Assembly (NCBI GenBank): GCA_028222435.1
Contig: JAOIST010000010.1
Location: 1 to 15,322 of the forward strand
Origin: Candidatus Pelagibacter sp.
Lineage (GTDB): Bacteria; Pseudomonadota; Alphaproteobacteria; Pelagibacterales; Pelagibacteraceae
DNA length: 15,322 nucleotides
Direction: 5' to 3'
Below, piece after piece: positions 14,101-15,322 of this stretch (position 1 is the stretch's first letter; every line of letters begins with the position of its first letter). The notes under the pieces were generated by a model. It was not told the origin of the DNA. It did not search any database and worked only from the letters and a program-made list of their open reading frames with translations. Both the position numbers and the translations under genes were made by a program.

Positions 14101-14129
14101 TTGAATAGTTTAACTCTATGTTCTATATA
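14101..14129 (+). promoter_or_regulatory. Candidate promoter of the DAHP synthase gene
   Basis: TTGAAT (14101-14106) and TATATA (14124-14129) are 17 bases apart, giving a start near 14136 and a leader of about nine bases before the ATG at 14145. If correct, the in-frame ATG at 14118 lies upstream of transcription and cannot be used. Confidence 0.4.
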
Positions 14130-14144
14130 TATTCCAAGTTGAAT

Positions 14145-15322
14145 ATGAAAAAATGGAATTTAAATAGTTGGAATAATTATCCTGTAAAACATTTGCCTGT
14201 TTATGAGGATAAAAAGGAATTAGATATGGTTTTAAATAAACTTAAAGCATATCCGCCTTTGGTATTTGCAGGCGAAACTCGTTCACTTAAAAAATCTTTA
14301 GCTCAAGTAGTAGAGGGGAAGGCTTTTTTATTACAAGGAGGAGATTGTGCTGAAAGTTTTGCTGAATTTCATCCAGACAATATTAGAGATACGCTTAAAG
14401 CAATCTTACAAATGTCATTAGTTTTAACTTACTCTGCAGCAATGCCGGTTGTAAAAGTTGGAAGAATAGCTGGTCAGTTTTCAAAACCAAGAAGTTCACC
14501 AATGGAAAAAAAAGGTGAGCAAGAGTTGCCGAGTTATCTAGGTGACAATATTAATGGAATGGAATTTACTGAAAAAGCTAGAGTGCCAGATCCTAAAAGA
14601 TTATTTAGAGCTTATTCTCAAGCTGCATCGACACTTAATTTAATAAGAGCTTTTTCTCAAGGAGGTTTTGCTGATTTAAGACAAGTTCACTTGTGGAATT
14701 TAGGATTTATTAATGAAAACACTAAAGGCAAATATAAAGAAATTGAAGATAAAATAAGCGATGCCTTATCTTTTATGGAAGCATGTGGAATTAATCCTGA
14801 AACAAATAGAAAACTTAGAACTGTAAATTTCTATACTTCACATGAAGCTCTTCATTTACCTTTCGAGGAAGCTATGACAAGAGTTGACTCTACTACTGGA
14901 GAATATCACGACACATCAGCTCACTTTGTATGGATAGGTGATAGAACTCGTCAACCTGATGGTGCGCATGTTGAATTTTGTAGAGGAATAAAAAACCCAA
15001 TCGGTATTAAATGTGGACCAACACTTAAGCCTGAAGAATTAATTAATCTTTGTAATATTTTAAATCCAGAAAATGAACCTGGACGAATTACTTTAATTTC
15101 AAGATTTGGAGCAAATAAAGCTCAAGACTATCTGCCTAAATTAATTAGAGCAGTTAACAAAGAAGGACTAAAAGTTATTTGGTCTTGTGATCCAATGCAT
15201 GGAAATACAATTAAAGCAGCTACAGGATTAAAGACTAGACCTTTTGACAATGTGCTTCAGGAAGTTAAAAATGTTTTTGCTATTCACCAGGCAGAGGGAA
15301 GCTACGCCGGTGGTTTACATAT
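14145..15322 (+). CDS. 3-deoxy-7-phosphoheptulonate (DAHP) synthase, class II (cut by window edge)
   Basis: Condenses phosphoenolpyruvate and erythrose 4-phosphate, the first step of aromatic amino acid synthesis. The 392 complete codons in the window show the class II (plant/mycobacterial type) signatures: YPPLVFAGE (36-44), LLQGGDCAESF (62-72) with the metal-binding Cys68, VGRIAGQFSKPRS (105-117), TSHEALHLPFE (231-241), WIGDRTR (263-269), GIKCGPT (287-293), and VIWSCDPMHGNT (344-355) with the metal ligand His352. About 60 residues seem to be missing at the 3' end, judging from the family length of about 450. The start at 14145 begins right before the conserved WNLNSW; an ATG nine codons upstream (14118) is possible but overlaps the likely -10. 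Confidence 0.94.
   Translation, partial: MKKWNLNSWNNYPVKHLPVYEDKKELDMVLNKLKAYPPLVFAGETRSLKKSLAQVVEGKAFLLQGGDCAESFAEFHPDNIRDTLKAILQMSLVLTYSAAMPVVKVGRIAGQFSKPRSSPMEKKGEQELPSYLGDNINGMEFTEKARVPDPKRLFRAYSQAASTLNLIRAFSQGGFADLRQVHLWNLGFINENTKGKYKEIEDKISDALSFMEACGINPETNRKLRTVNFYTSHEALHLPFEEAMTRVDSTTGEYHDTSAHFVWIGDRTRQPDGAHVEFCRGIKNPIGIKCGPTLKPEELINLCNILNPENEPGRITLISRFGANKAQDYLPKLIRAVNKEGLKVIWSCDPMHGNTIKAATGLKTRPFDNVLQEVKNVFAIHQAEGSYAGGLH

Overview
The window is strongly AT-rich, with A/T-ending codons, Lys/Asn/Ile-rich proteins, very short gaps and many overlapping start/stop codons (TAATG, ATGA). Together with the gene content this points to a streamlined marine alphaproteobacterium of the SAR11/Pelagibacter type. 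That placement is inferred from composition and gene content; no database search was possible.

Layout. 1-585 (-): N-terminal part of a phosphomannomutase/phosphoglucomutase, cut by the window edge. 586-771: divergent intergenic region with candidate promoters and two sites resembling NrdR boxes. 772-3719 (+): nrdA-nrdB, an aerobic class I ribonucleotide reductase. 3721-4553 (-): zur plus a His-rich membrane protein in a two-gene unit, with a perfect 22-bp palindrome (a likely Zur box) lying on the zur promoter and touching its start codon. 4590-4705: a leader that can form a pseudoknot plus a UACG tetraloop hairpin, ahead of proX-proW (4706-6505, +), a betaine-type ABC importer with no ATPase gene next to it. 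6497-10894 (-): a tightly packed run reading gph-like phosphatase, LysE-family exporter, prpB, prpC, a 59-aa small membrane protein and a homocysteine S-methyltransferase. 10964-14078 (+): a stand-alone acetyltransferase half of GlmU, glmS, a short beta-carbonic-anhydrase-like protein and a 75-aa protein of unknown function. 14145-end (+): class II DAHP synthase, cut by the window edge.

How the genes may fit together. NrdAB supplies deoxynucleotides. GlmS and the GlmU half feed UDP-GlcNAc synthesis for cell wall and lipid A; the phosphomutase belongs to sugar-phosphate metabolism and DAHP synthase opens the shikimate pathway. ProXW probably imports a methylated osmolyte such as glycine betaine. 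The convergent homocysteine methyltransferase could use a methyl group from such a compound to make methionine, and PrpB/PrpC process propionyl-CoA. The link between these last two steps is inference from adjacency.

The points most worth a second look are the proX leader RNA, the GlmU that lacks its uridyltransferase domain, the apparently leaderless zur gene with its operator on the start codon, the His-rich membrane protein under Zur, and the small coupled ORF between prpC and the methyltransferase. Most of the window is ordinary housekeeping DNA; I saw no phage, insertion sequence, CRISPR array, tRNA or rRNA.
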